DNA of 64,000 nucleotides from F1-60-MAGs104 sp964356445 (GCA_964356445.1 CAYHHO010000001.1:6154-70153); one strand, 5' to 3'. Counted from the stretch's first letter, positions 1 through 9,656 are shown. Numbers and translations: made by a program. Notes: a model not told the origin generated them from the letters alone.

Positions 1-2280
1 TCGAAGTCGCCAGAGCCGGGTCGCCACTCGTATCTCGCGAAGGGACGCGACGCGCGCGGACCAGTTGAGTTGCTCGTCGCTGAGCGCGACGGATACATCG
101 CCGCAACCATGCTCGACGGATCAGGAGTTCGATGGCGAAGCAACAGCATCGCCGGCCAGCCGATTGTCTTTCAAGCAGATTCGCCCGAGCAGGCGAAGAA
201 GGGGTGCGGTGGAACCCCAGAGCCGTCGGCGGCGCTCCAGGCAGCGCTCCAAGCAGCGGCTGCACAGTCAAACCAATCGAACGACGGCGGAGTCGCGGGC
301 GAGTGCTACGACAGCGACGACGTGACGATCTTGGTTGTGTACACGGCGTGCGCCGTCTTTCAGGCGGGCGGGATCGGTCCCCTCTATTCAGGTGTCGATC
401 TCACCGAAGATCTCATGAACCTCGCATTCAGGAATAGCAAGATCGATGAGACCGCAACGCAAGGGACGACACGCACCATCAGAATTGTTGGGGTTTTGCC
501 CTCCACCGACTATGTACCAGGATGTGGCACAAGCCTTCCGTGCTACGACCCTGACTCCAACCAGTGGTGTGGCGAGAACAAGACATTTGAGGACTATCTC
601 AACGAGGTCACCAACCCAGGGACTGCCCTCGGCGGATACACCGCCAACATGCGCGACTATCTCAAGGCGGACCTCGTCGTTCTCCTTCGTAACTCGAGTA
701 CTGATGGGGTCGCCGGACTCGCATGGAAGAAGGGGAGTTTCAACTGTGGAGAGGCAACCGCAGGCAACCTAGGTTTTTGCGTGGTGGATGTCACCACACT
801 CGGCGACACGACGCTGCCGCACGAGGTGGGACATCTCTTCGGTTGCTGCCACGCGTACGGCGATCAAGGTGGCGGCTGCAATGGCGCGAACAATCTGTGG
901 GCGTACAGCAATGGACATCGCTTCATCGCAGATGACTTTGTGATGTACGGAACAATCATGGCGTACCCGCCAGCAACAACGATTACGCACTTCTCAAATC
1001 CAGACGTCTACTACGAAGGCAAAGCAACGGGCTCGCCACAAGGGTCGCAAGACCCCACGACCGGCCACTGGGACGACAACGCCAGATTGATTCGGGACAC
1101 ATTCTCGGATGTTCGGTGCTATAGATGTTCGGAACTCGAGCCACCTCCGCCGGAAACTGTGATTACCTATTCCGGCTTCGTGAAAGCCTGGGGCTGGAAC
1201 AACAGCGGTCAGACCGATGTCCCCGCCACGCTCGGCAAGTGCATTGTTGTCGACGCTGGCGCACAGTTCTCGGTTGCAATTCAGGAGACGCTCTCGGGAG
1301 ACACTCCGCCCGCCGTCCTGTCGTACGGACTCGCAAAGGCATGGGGGCTGAATTCCTCTGGGCAAACGACAGTTCCAGTATCGCTCGGTAACTGCAGTGC
1401 AATCTCGGCTGGCGCTGCGCATGTTCTTGCGCTGCGGTGGTCTACCGATCCATTGGTCCACGAAACAGTCGTGGCTTGGGGCGCGAACACGAGTGGGCAA
1501 ACCGTGGTTCCAGGCAGCCTCGGCGCATGCAAAGCAGTCGCTGCGGGTGGTGCGCATAGCCTCGCAATCAAGAAAGGAGGCGCCAACGACGGGCTCATCG
1601 CGGGTTGGGGGTTGAATTCAAATGGACAGACAACGCCGCCAACTGGATCACTGACCTACATGGCAGTCGCCGCCGGATCGCTCCACTCGCTTGGTTTGAC
1701 TACTGAAGGGACGCCGAGAGCTTGGGGATCTAGTACGAACGGGCAAACTTCGGTCCCACCTGGTCTGACTGGATGCACACGCATCGAAGCGGGTGATTCG
1801 CATTCGCTGGTGCTCAAGTCCGACGGGACCGTACTTGCTTGGGGATTGAACACCTTCGGTCAGGCAACCGTCCCAGCGTCGCTGGGGTCGTGCCTGGCAA
1901 TCGCTGGTGGAACAAGCCATTCGAGTTCAATCAAGAAACTGACTGCGACTCCTACGCCGCCATACGGTGATGTGGTTTGCTGGGGGGCAGGCTTGTCCGA
2001 CACTGGCACGGTTCCCAATTACGGCCAGTCCATCGTGCCCGCCACCTTCAGCGGGGCCTATCAAGTCGCAGACGGTGGATACCACACGCTCGCGGTCGTG
2101 AAGGATGTTCTCCTCGCGAACTGCTCTGGCGACTTCAACGGCGACGGTTCCCGTGACGGCATCGACCTCACGACGCTGCTCTCCGGATGGGGAACCATCA
2201 ACGGTGACTGCAACAATGACGGAACCACTGACGGAACCGACTTGACCTTCCTGCTCTCAGGATGGGGGTCATGCGAATGA
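1..2280 (+). CDS. Secreted metzincin-type metalloprotease with RCC1-like repeats and dockerin-like tail, 5' partial
   Basis: The reading frame is open from base 1, and its first residues align with the second copy downstream (YLAKGRDA versus CLVAKGRDA), so the true start lies upstream of the window and 759 residues are visible. The zinc motif HEVGHLFGCCH (bases 820-852) fits the metzincin signature HExxHxxGxxH, and the following IMAYPP fits a Met-turn, so it is probably an extracellular endopeptidase. From about base 1165 there are repeats of the type VxAWGxNxxGQTxVPxxLGxC followed by AAGxxHSLAL, which resemble RCC1/alpha-tubulin-suppressor propeller blades. The last 50 residues carry two Ca-binding halves (GDFNGDGSRDG, NNDGTTDGTD), each ending in LLSGWG. 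The substrate is unknown. The protease and repeat calls are firm; the tail's role is inferred. Confidence 0.85.
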   Translation, partial: SKSPEPGRHSYLAKGRDARGPVELLVAERDGYIAATMLDGSGVRWRSNSIAGQPIVFQADSPEQAKKGCGGTPEPSAALQAALQAAAAQSNQSNDGGVAGECYDSDDVTILVVYTACAVFQAGGIGPLYSGVDLTEDLMNLAFRNSKIDETATQGTTRTIRIVGVLPSTDYVPGCGTSLPCYDPDSNQWCGENKTFEDYLNEVTNPGTALGGYTANMRDYLKADLVVLLRNSSTDGVAGLAWKKGSFNCGEATAGNLGFCVVDVTTLGDTTLPHEVGHLFGCCHAYGDQGGGCNGANNLWAYSNGHRFIADDFVMYGTIMAYPPATTITHFSNPDVYYEGKATGSPQGSQDPTTGHWDDNARLIRDTFSDVRCYRCSELEPPPPETVITYSGFVKAWGWNNSGQTDVPATLGKCIVVDAGAQFSVAIQETLSGDTPPAVLSYGLAKAWGLNSSGQTTVPVSLGNCSAISAGAAHVLALRWSTDPLVHETVVAWGANTSGQTVVPGSLGACKAVAAGGAHSLAIKKGGANDGLIAGWGLNSNGQTTPPTGSLTYMAVAAGSLHSLGLTTEGTPRAWGSSTNGQTSVPPGLTGCTRIEAGDSHSLVLKSDGTVLAWGLNTFGQATVPASLGSCLAIAGGTSHSSSIKKLTATPTPPYGDVVCWGAGLSDTGTVPNYGQSIVPATFSGAYQVADGGYHTLAVVKDVLLANCSGDFNGDGSRDGIDLTTLLSGWGTINGDCNNDGTTDGTDLTFLLSGWGSCE

Positions 2281-2378
2281 GACGATCAAACACCAACCAA
2301 CCACTCATGCCAACCATCGACACCAGCAACATGCGACGAGCAACCAGCCCAACACCAACATTCTCATGGAGTTCTAGA

Positions 2379-5093
2379 ATGAGTTCGACAGTTCTCACAC
2401 GCGCCCGTCGGACGACTCTCGTCGCGTGCGCGACCGCTGTGTTGTTTCTCGCTTTCACCGATACTTCGACCGCTGACTCTCAGCATCGCGGTGGAGCAGG
2501 TGTAGCGGTCCCTTCGGTTGAACCTGGGACCGAATCGACCCCTCAGGTTGTGGCGCAACTCGGGACGCTCGACATCCGCTTCCCGTTTGAAGTCGCGTGG
2601 CGGTCCGCGGAGGTTCGGCATCCTCGCGATGGCAGGCAGTGCCTTGTCGCAAAGGGGCGAGATGCGGTTGGATACACCCAAGCCATCCTCACAGAAATGG
2701 ACGGCGCATTCGCCGGTCGGCTGTGGGACGGCGCAGGAAACCAGTGGATTACGCGCGGTTTCGTCGGTGAACCTGTCGTTTTCAGAATGTCGACGCCGGA
2801 CGCACCTGCTCTCTGCGGCGGTGGCGTGCCCGTTCCACCAGAAGTTCTCGTTCAAGGGCCTGGTGGCGCAAATGGTGGAAGCAACGATGAGGGCGGCATC
2901 GCGGGGAGTCCCCCACAGCCATGCATCGATGCCGAAACGGTGGACATTTTGGTCGTCTACACGCCGTGCGCGCTCGAGGAATACAGTTGGGGTCAGGACA
3001 ACGGACCGCCACCAGATCCATCCGTTCCAGTCGCAGCCGGATTGATCCGACTCGCTGCGGAAGTCGCCAACGTCGAAGACACGATGAATCAGTCGTTGGA
3101 CGACAGCCTCGTCAGCACGCCAGACCATGTTCGACACGTGCGCGTCGTCTCACTCCAACCACTAGTCCAGGAACCAGATTGCCGGCCCGGCACGTGGGTC
3201 CCGGACCCACCCGATCCGCTTTATGACTGCCATCAACTGGAGGATCCAGTTGCTCAACAGCCGGATATCTGGTGCGGTGAAGATACGACGGCTCAAGAGG
3301 ATTTGGCTCGGATCACTGACCCAGCGAATGATCAATTTTGGATCTGGGGCGGACTCATTGAACAGAAGCGTGACTATCACCGCGCGGACCTCGTGGTGTT
3401 CCTCCGCGTGCAGGGTCTCGATGGCGTCGCCGGAATTGCACAGTTGAAGGAGACGAATTCGGCATGTCAGGGAGCGCAGGGCCACTGTGTTGTGGAGATC
3501 ACGGGCGTTGGCACAATGATTCATGAGATGGGACACAACTTCGGTTGCTGCCATGAACCAGGCGAAGGTGGAAATTTCAACTGCTCGATGTTTCCTTACT
3601 CATTCGGTCACCGATTCGTCGTTCCAGATGGAACGATTTTCCCACCTGAAAGTAAGACGATCATGGCGTATGCGACGGGCGAGGGCATCAATTTCTGGTC
3701 GAATCCGGATGTGCTCTTTCCCCCGAATGATCCAAGTGCCCAACCGACCGGAACTCACCAGACTCAATATGCGTACTGGAGCGACAATGCACGGACGATC
3801 CGCGAAACGTTTGATGACGTGCGTTGCTACCGATGTGCAGACCTCCCTCCACTGGCTCCTATTGCCGGACCTGTGACCTGTTGGGGCAACAACTCCAACG
3901 GTCAGACAGCGGTCCCCGTTGGACTCGGGAACTGCACGCAAGTGGCAGCCGGATTCCGCCACACGGTTGCGTTGCAGTCCAATGGCACAGTGGTCGCATG
4001 GGGCGCCGGAACCACAACCGGTTCTTCGCCGAACTGGGGCCAGTCGACTGTCCCGACAGTCATGCCGGAGCCGCCATACGGCGACGGTGAGGTTGTTGGG
4101 GAGTGCTCGTACGTCGCAGCCGGTCTCTATCACAGCGCTGCAATTCGAAAGCGCGGGTCGAGCGATCCGCTCGACGGCACCGTGGTCTGCTGGGGAGCAG
4201 GAGGTGTTGAACAAGCTTCGCCGCATTACGGACAATCCGTAGTTCCCGGCAATGTCGGTGCGTGCAGCAAGGTGTCGGCAGGTCACTATCACACTCTCGG
4301 TCTGAGACGAGATGGACTCGTTCGGGCGTGGGGTGCAGGACTGAGTGGATTGGGTCCATGGCCGCATCTTGGGCAGTCGTTCGTTTCTCCCGCCTTGGGT
4401 TCGTGCATCGACATCGCAGCCGGTGGATACCACAGCGTTGCCGTCCGTGGCGGTTACAGCGGCGGCGTTTGGGGCGGTCAAGTCGTGGCCTGGGGTGCAG
4501 GCACGACGAACACCGGCAGTTACTCGGAGTACGGTCAGTCGATTGTTCCTGTGACGCTTGGTGATTGCATCAAGGTCGCTGCGGGCGTGTTTCATACTGT
4601 CGCATTGAAGCGAGATGGAACGGTTCGAGCCTGGGGTGCCGGAATGACCAATACCGGCATCTTCCCAAACTTCGGACAGTCGATGACGCCGACGATTCCG
4701 CAGACGGTGACCTCCGTGGTCGCCGGTGGCGGATACATCGGAGGAGCGGGTTCACACACGCTCGCGCTCACGAATGCGACAACGATTGTTGCGTGGGGAG
4801 CGGGAACTACGACTACAGGCACGAATCCGGAATATGGGCAAGCCATCGTTCCAGCCCCCAACGATGACTGGGTCAATGTCTCTGCAGGTGGACTCCACTC
4901 GGCGGGCGTTCGAAACCCTGCTGGTTTCTCGACTTGCCTCGGCGACTTCAATGCCGACGGACTGCGCGACGGACTCGACCTCACCACCCTGCTCTCGGGC
5001 TGGGGTTCGGCGAGCGGCGACTGCACCGGCGATGGAATGACCGATGGATCGGACCTGACGCTGTTGCTCTCGGGTTGGGGTAACTGTCAGTAA
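2379..5093 (+). CDS. Secreted metzincin-type metalloprotease with RCC1-like repeats and dockerin-like tail
   Basis: A complete 904-residue paralogue of the preceding gene. The ATG at 2379 is chosen because GGAG lies 7 bases upstream and a signal peptide follows at once (RARRTTLVACATAVLFLAF). An in-frame GTG/ATG extension upstream would overlap the previous gene and lacks these signs. The zinc motif HEMGHNFGCCH starts at residue 382, with IMAYATG as a likely Met-turn. Residues about 500-850 hold RCC1-like units (VAWGAGTT..YGQSIVP, AAGxxHTVALKRDGTVRAWG). The tail has two halves, GDFNADGLRDGLDLTTLLSGWG and a second ending LLSGWGNCQ. It probably arose by tandem duplication and is followed by a terminator. 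It is expected to act outside the cytoplasmic membrane. Confidence 0.87.
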   Translation: MSSTVLTRARRTTLVACATAVLFLAFTDTSTADSQHRGGAGVAVPSVEPGTESTPQVVAQLGTLDIRFPFEVAWRSAEVRHPRDGRQCLVAKGRDAVGYTQAILTEMDGAFAGRLWDGAGNQWITRGFVGEPVVFRMSTPDAPALCGGGVPVPPEVLVQGPGGANGGSNDEGGIAGSPPQPCIDAETVDILVVYTPCALEEYSWGQDNGPPPDPSVPVAAGLIRLAAEVANVEDTMNQSLDDSLVSTPDHVRHVRVVSLQPLVQEPDCRPGTWVPDPPDPLYDCHQLEDPVAQQPDIWCGEDTTAQEDLARITDPANDQFWIWGGLIEQKRDYHRADLVVFLRVQGLDGVAGIAQLKETNSACQGAQGHCVVEITGVGTMIHEMGHNFGCCHEPGEGGNFNCSMFPYSFGHRFVVPDGTIFPPESKTIMAYATGEGINFWSNPDVLFPPNDPSAQPTGTHQTQYAYWSDNARTIRETFDDVRCYRCADLPPLAPIAGPVTCWGNNSNGQTAVPVGLGNCTQVAAGFRHTVALQSNGTVVAWGAGTTTGSSPNWGQSTVPTVMPEPPYGDGEVVGECSYVAAGLYHSAAIRKRGSSDPLDGTVVCWGAGGVEQASPHYGQSVVPGNVGACSKVSAGHYHTLGLRRDGLVRAWGAGLSGLGPWPHLGQSFVSPALGSCIDIAAGGYHSVAVRGGYSGGVWGGQVVAWGAGTTNTGSYSEYGQSIVPVTLGDCIKVAAGVFHTVALKRDGTVRAWGAGMTNTGIFPNFGQSMTPTIPQTVTSVVAGGGYIGGAGSHTLALTNATTIVAWGAGTTTTGTNPEYGQAIVPAPNDDWVNVSAGGLHSAGVRNPAGFSTCLGDFNADGLRDGLDLTTLLSGWGSASGDCTGDGMTDGSDLTLLLSGWGNCQ

Positions 5094-5125
5094 AGACTCA
5101 GGCGCGAGCATTCGATGATCACCCA

Positions 5126-5156
5126 GAGGGTGCCCAAGTGGGCGCCCTCTTTTTTC
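5126..5156 (+). terminator. Rho-independent terminator after the metalloprotease pair
   Basis: A 10-bp stem (gagggtgccc / gggcgccctc, with one G-U pair) with a 4-base loop is followed by a run of six T. It lies 33 bases after the stop codon of the second protease gene, so it closes that transcription unit. Confidence 0.88.
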
Positions 5157-5199
5157 TCCGCACACAAATCCCTAAGCTCGGCGCCTCGGTCGCGCCCGG

Positions 5200-6108
5200 T
5201 CAACCTCTGCGCACAGTGATGATCGCAACCTCTGCTGGGCAATTCACGCGAAGCGGAAACCAGCCGCCGACGCCAGTTGTGACGAAGAGGTGCGAGTCGC
5301 CTTCGTGGTAGTGCCCTGCTCGAAGCGCGCGTGAGGCCGCAGCCCGAGGTGACTTTCGCAAGTTCGGCAGCAACGCGAACTGCCCGCCATGGGTGTGCCC
5401 TGCAAGCGTGAGCGGAATCTTGCACCGCGCAGCCTCTCGAAATGCCTTGGGATTGTGTGCCAGAAGCAAGTGCGGCGCGATTCCATCCTTCACGACCGAC
5501 CGAACTTCCTGCGCATTTCCCGCGAGAGTCCTGGACCAATCGATCCCGCCGATGCGCAGTCCGCCGCGCACAACATGCATTTCGCTGCGCAGCGTCGTGA
5601 GCCCCGCCTGCCGCGCAAGTCGAAGCACACGCTTTGCGTCATCGAGCAAGTCGTGATTGCCAAGGACGAAGTAGCGCCCCATCGAAGCGCGAAGCGCGCC
5701 CAGTGCCTTGAAGACGGGTTCGCAGCCTTCGACATCGAGGTCGACCAAGTCGCCCGTGCACGCGATGAGGTCTGGCTTCGTCGCTGCGAGCAGCGCGACT
5801 GCATCGAGCGCCTTCGAGACCGGCATCAGGTCGCCAACATGCAGGTCGCTGATGTGACCGACGCGCATCCCGTCGAACTTCTTTGGCCAATTCGGGACTC
5901 GAACTTCGATCTTGCGCACGTCGATCGACGCGGCGAGGTGCCTTCGCGAGAGCGCGCCGCCAACGATTTGGTCAGGCAAGCGCGTCAGGACCGCATGGCG
6001 CAACTTCGCGCGCGCGAGGCGTCCGGCGCGGCTGGCATTCGCCGCTTGCCTACCGTGCGCAACGAGTTCGCGAATGGTGACTCGCTTCTTTGTTTCAGAA
6101 TTCAACAT
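5200..6108 (-). CDS. Calcineurin-like metallophosphoesterase
   Basis: 302 residues from the ATG at 6108 (GGGGG stretch just upstream). It has the full metallophosphoesterase motif series in order: GHISDLHVGD, CTGDLVD, LGNHDLLDD, LLLAHNP and LAGHTHGGQF. These supply the Asp, His and Asn ligands of a two-metal centre. It resembles the YkuE/YaeI branch, whose known members act on phosphodiester or lipid-linked phosphate substrates; the substrate here is not known. The usual N-terminal membrane anchor of that group is not obvious; instead there is a basic N-terminus. It overlaps the upstream outer-membrane gene by 14 bases, so the two are likely co-transcribed. Confidence 0.85.
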   Translation of the reverse strand: MLNSETKKRVTIRELVAHGRQAANASRAGRLARAKLRHAVLTRLPDQIVGGALSRRHLAASIDVRKIEVRVPNWPKKFDGMRVGHISDLHVGDLMPVSKALDAVALLAATKPDLIACTGDLVDLDVEGCEPVFKALGALRASMGRYFVLGNHDLLDDAKRVLRLARQAGLTTLRSEMHVVRGGLRIGGIDWSRTLAGNAQEVRSVVKDGIAPHLLLAHNPKAFREAARCKIPLTLAGHTHGGQFALLPNLRKSPRAAASRALRAGHYHEGDSHLFVTTGVGGWFPLRVNCPAEVAIITVRRG

Positions 6109-7069
6109 GCACCCCCAAGAACAACCCCTGAACGCCGCCATCAAATGTTGTCGCGCCGTCGTCGAGTTTAAAGTTCTCGAGTCGATAGCCAAACTCGACG
6201 CCGACTGCCGGGCTGAGCATGCCGATCATGCTCGCGCGGATGGCCGTGAAGTACTGCCCGTCGGTGAAGTTTGTGCCAGTCAATCCGGACGCTTCGAGTC
6301 GAAAGGACTCGACGATCGGAATGTGTCCCTTCATATTGAAATCGATTTCGACCCCGCCACCGACGCCAGGCATGACTGCGTCCATTGACCATGATGCAGT
6401 CGACCCCGCTGTCTGATCGCTCACCGAGAGTGACGCGCTGTACCAGCGTAGTGCGCAGATGCCTTTGAAGCGAAGGTCGGCCTTGTACCACCCATCTTCT
6501 GCGGTGTTTCGATCGTTGGGAATGATTGGGCTCCACGGACTCTTCTGGTCGGCAAATGGCTGGAAGAGCGTCACGTCGAACTCGGCGCCTGCGCTCGCCG
6601 CCGAGAAACTGTTGGAGAGTTGATCGCCGACTGCGATGTTGACTGGTCCGAACGCGCCGCCGACTTGCGCGGTCGTGGTGGAGTCTGTCGAGAAGTACCA
6701 GCCGGTCACCATGACCTCATAGAAGACGCCCCAGGATGCTGTGAGTTCGCCGTTGAGCGTTGCCTCGTATCCGTTGAGTCCAAAGTCGTCGTCGACGGTA
6801 AAGGTTGGACCAAGCCACGAGGCATTGCCGCGCACGCGCGCCATCCACAGGGCTGGGTCGATTGTGACGACGAGGTCGCCGGCGCTGCGAGCGGCGTTGA
6901 TTGTGGGGATTGGCGCTGCGGAAGGCGAGGACTGCGCGGTCTGCTGCTGGAGCAAATCGGCGACTGACACGCGCTCTGAATCTGCGCGAGATTCGGCGCA
7001 GGTCAGCAGCGCGGCGATGAGTGCGACGACGCGCCCCGACACGATCCATGATTTCCGTGTGAAATGCAC
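6095..7069 (-). CDS. Outer-membrane beta-barrel protein, unknown role
   Basis: 324 residues with a signal peptide (VVALIAALLTCAESRADS), followed by alternating amphipathic strands rich in Gly, Ser and aromatic residues. The C-terminus ends GLFLGVHVEF, and a terminal Phe is the usual recognition signal for barrel assembly. No enzymatic motif is visible. The start is a GTG at 7069 with no strong ribosome site, so it could lie a few codons further in. The start region overlaps the divergent release-factor gene, leaving almost no room for promoters unless one of the two starts is internal. The barrel call is inferred from sequence pattern, not from a recognised family. Confidence 0.65.
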   Translation of the reverse strand: MHFTRKSWIVSGRVVALIAALLTCAESRADSERVSVADLLQQQTAQSSPSAAPIPTINAARSAGDLVVTIDPALWMARVRGNASWLGPTFTVDDDFGLNGYEATLNGELTASWGVFYEVMVTGWYFSTDSTTTAQVGGAFGPVNIAVGDQLSNSFSAASAGAEFDVTLFQPFADQKSPWSPIIPNDRNTAEDGWYKADLRFKGICALRWYSASLSVSDQTAGSTASWSMDAVMPGVGGGVEIDFNMKGHIPIVESFRLEASGLTGTNFTDGQYFTAIRASMIGMLSPAVGVEFGYRLENFKLDDGATTFDGGVQGLFLGVHVEF

Positions 7070-7555
7070 ACTGTGAGCCTACCGCTGAGAGACAGACCAG
7101 CGCACGCGATTGCCCTTGGCCCTTTGGCGTGGGTGCTGCCGAGTTCGCTGCATTTTTCGTATGCGCGGTCGGGTGGACCTGGCGGGCAGAACGTGAACAA
7201 GGTCGAATCGAAGGCGCAGTTGCGTGTGGCGATTGTTGCGATCGGCGGCCTCGATCATGCGGGGCGCGTGAGGCTGGCGCGAATGGCAGAATCCCACTTG
7301 CACGGCGCGGATGCGAGCGATCCGATGTCGGTCGAATCGCCGCACGCAGAGATTCGATTCGCAGCTGAAGAGCATCGATCGCAAAGGGCGAATCACGACG
7401 AGTGCATCGAGCGGCTGCACGATCTCGTGCTGCGCGCGGCGGTCGTGCCGCGACGGCGGCGCAAGACGAAGCCGACGAGGGCATCGAAGGAACGCAGGCT
7501 CGAGGCGAAGCGCGTCAATTCGCAGAAGAAGCAAAGGCGGGGTGGAGGGGAGTAG
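7064..7555 (+). CDS. arfB: Peptide chain release factor-like protein (ArfB/YaeJ type ribosome rescue)
   Basis: 163 residues. It holds the peptidyl-tRNA hydrolysis motif in the segment SGGPGGQNVNKVESKAQL, and a long basic C-terminal tail (RRRRKTKPTRASKERRLEAK) of the kind ArfB uses to probe the empty mRNA channel. It lacks the codon-recognition domain of RF1/RF2, so it most likely frees stalled ribosomes that have no stop codon. Homologues usually begin only about 10 residues before the GGQ domain, so the real start may be the GTG at 7133. That would also remove the overlap with the divergent barrel gene. It sits 9 bases before the HNH gene, suggesting co-transcription. Confidence 0.85.
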   Translation: MHTVSLPLRDRPAHAIALGPLAWVLPSSLHFSYARSGGPGGQNVNKVESKAQLRVAIVAIGGLDHAGRVRLARMAESHLHGADASDPMSVESPHAEIRFAAEEHRSQRANHDECIERLHDLVLRAAVVPRRRRKTKPTRASKERRLEAKRVNSQKKQRRGGGE

Positions 7556-7564
7556 GCTGGGAGC

Positions 7565-8518
7565 GTGGCGACAGCGCACCCAAGTCCGGCGGATGCAGTG
7601 AGGCTGCTCGATGCGCTCCAGCGGCTACTGCGCGACAGTTCGTACACGACCACTTACAAGTTTGCGTTGCTCCACACGTTTTGCGACCTGTCGCTGGAGA
7701 TGGGACCGGGAGAATCCACATTGCCACTCGCGAACGTCGCTGAGCGCGTGATTGAGCTCTATTGGGAGCAGGTGCGGCCATTCTCGGGACTGGTGATCCC
7801 GGGGATGGTCCAGTTGAGCCAAACCACTGGAGAGACCGCGAGAATCATCGCGCGTGTTGAGGAGATGAGCAAAGCCAACGCCGGCGCGCTTTCGGACGCA
7901 CGAAAGCACGGTCGGTTGCGAACATATTCATTGGACATCGTGGGAGACCTCAAGCGGTATCCATTGGATCTCCTTCAGCGGCCGGATGATCAGTTCCTCT
8001 ATCACTGGCCAGCCGAAAATTCCGAACTCCGCTTTCTTCCAGGAGTGATCCCGACCCTTCAGCAGTTTCACGGTCTCCTCACCGACATGATCCAAGTGCG
8101 TTGGACTGCATGGGTGGAGCGCAACAACAAACTCGAGGGCAGCGATGCGCTGCGTGCTCACCTCTTTGGCGAGGAACGCGAGTCCCTTCGGGCAGTCGTT
8201 CCAGCGATGCTCGAGATTCAGGGAAATCGGTGCTTCTACACAGGTGACGCCCTCGCCGAAGGCGAGACCGAAGTTGACCACTTCCTCCCATGGAGTCTCA
8301 CGCACAACAACTCTGTTGGGAATCTCGTCCTCGCAACCGAGTCCTACAACAACAAAAAGTCAAACAAACTCCCATCGAGCGATGAGAAAAAGACGTGGGA
8401 ACTGCGAAACGAGAAGTTTGCGGAACAACTCGAAACCCTCGCCGCTGAGACCGGCCTCGGATGGAACCCAGTGGCGCTCAAACATCTCGCCGCCTGGGCG
8501 TTCAGCCAAGCCAGCTGA
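7565..8518 (+). CDS. HNH endonuclease domain protein
   Basis: 317 residues from a GTG start. The C-terminal part carries an HNH core: CFYTGDAL, then VDHFLPWS, then NSVGNLVLA and YNNKKSNKLP, matching the H-N-H metal site. The N-terminal ~200 residues form a helical domain beginning with a conserved-looking segment (YTTTYKFALLHTFCDLSLE; PLANVAERVIELYWEQVRPF). I recall this architecture from stand-alone HNH proteins near defence or DNA-modification genes, but no such partner is present here. The target is unknown. It follows the ArfB-like gene by 9 bases and meets purM tail to tail with no gap. Confidence 0.8.
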   Translation: MATAHPSPADAVRLLDALQRLLRDSSYTTTYKFALLHTFCDLSLEMGPGESTLPLANVAERVIELYWEQVRPFSGLVIPGMVQLSQTTGETARIIARVEEMSKANAGALSDARKHGRLRTYSLDIVGDLKRYPLDLLQRPDDQFLYHWPAENSELRFLPGVIPTLQQFHGLLTDMIQVRWTAWVERNNKLEGSDALRAHLFGEERESLRAVVPAMLEIQGNRCFYTGDALAEGETEVDHFLPWSLTHNNSVGNLVLATESYNNKKSNKLPSSDEKKTWELRNEKFAEQLETLAAETGLGWNPVALKHLAAWAFSQAS

Positions 8519-9604
8519 TCACCCCAGCCGCACTTCGCCCTTGCCCTTTTCGATTGTGCCGATGATGCATGCTGTCTCGCCGAGCTTGTTGAGCCGCTTG
8601 ACCAGCTTGCTCGCGTGGTCTGGTCTGCAGATGACGGTGTAGCCGATCCCCATGTTGAAGACCTTGAACATCTCGTCGGTCTCGACGCGCCCTTGCGCTT
8701 GCAGGAACGGGAATATCGCTGGCGGCTGCCATGCTGCTCGGTCGATGACCGCATCAAGATTGCTCGGCAGCGCGCGGCAGACATTCCCCGGCAACCCGCC
8801 GCCAGTAATGTGCGCCATCCCCGTGACTGCCTTGCGGTGCTTGGCACTGCCGCAGATGTCGACGATTGACTTCACATAGATGCGCGTGGGCTCCATCAGG
8901 ATTTCGCCAAGTGTGCGCTCGCCGAGTTCTGCGTACTTGCCGTCGAACTTCAGCCCTGCGTCGCGGATGATCCGCCGCACAAGCGTGTATCCATTTGAGT
9001 GCACGCCAGAACTCGCAAGCCCGATGATCACGTCGCGCTTCTTCACGCGCGTCGCATCGAGAATGCGATCCTCTTCGACCACGCCGACGCAGAACCCTGC
9101 GATGTCGAAGTCGCCAGGCTTATAGATGTCGGGCATCTCTGCACATTCGCCGCCGAGCAGCGCGCAGCCTGCGATCTCGCATCCCTTGGCAACACCAGCG
9201 ATCATCTCGGCCGTCTCCGTTGGATTCAGCCGCGAAAGCCCGAGATAGTCAAGAAAGAAGAGCGGCTCCGCACCCTGCACGATGAGGTCGTTCACATTCA
9301 TCGCCACACAATCGATGCCGACCGATCCATACATCCCGCGCTCCGCTGCCATCAAGACTTTCGTGCCTACACCGTCGGTGCACGACACGAGAACCGGCTT
9401 GCGATAACCGCGTCGCTTACCGCGCTGCAGCAGCCGAAACATCCCAGCAAATGCGCCGTGACGCCCCAGCACGCGCGCGTCGTGCGTGCGCTTGAGCACA
9501 GGCTTGATGAGATCGACCACCTCATCACCGGCATCGATGTTCACACCGGCTTCCTTGTAGGTCAGACCCGTCGAAACCTTCCTCGTCGTTGGTGAAGCGC
9601 TCAT
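8519..9604 (-). CDS. purM: Phosphoribosylformylglycinamidine cyclo-ligase
   Basis: 361 residues. It catalyses ATP-dependent ring closure of FGAM to AIR in de novo purine synthesis. Recognised by the family landmarks LTYKEAGVNIDAGDEVV at the N-terminus, VSCTDGVGTK, CVAMNVNDLIVQGAEPLFFLD, GCALLGGECAEMPD, LASSGVHSNGYTLVR and MAHITGGGLPGN. The start at 9604 (MSASPTTRK) is preferred over upstream in-frame codons because it gives the usual family length and places the conserved GLTYKEAG about 12 residues in. It is divergent from sucD, with about 50 bases between the starts. No other purine genes lie nearby. Confidence 0.96.
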   Translation of the reverse strand: MSASPTTRKVSTGLTYKEAGVNIDAGDEVVDLIKPVLKRTHDARVLGRHGAFAGMFRLLQRGKRRGYRKPVLVSCTDGVGTKVLMAAERGMYGSVGIDCVAMNVNDLIVQGAEPLFFLDYLGLSRLNPTETAEMIAGVAKGCEIAGCALLGGECAEMPDIYKPGDFDIAGFCVGVVEEDRILDATRVKKRDVIIGLASSGVHSNGYTLVRRIIRDAGLKFDGKYAELGERTLGEILMEPTRIYVKSIVDICGSAKHRKAVTGMAHITGGGLPGNVCRALPSNLDAVIDRAAWQPPAIFPFLQAQGRVETDEMFKVFNMGIGYTVICRPDHASKLVKRLNKLGETACIIGTIEKGKGEVRLG

Positions 9605-9656
9605 ACCCCCATTACACACGATTCGGTCCGATTCGGGCGTATGCTTCCCATCCCCC

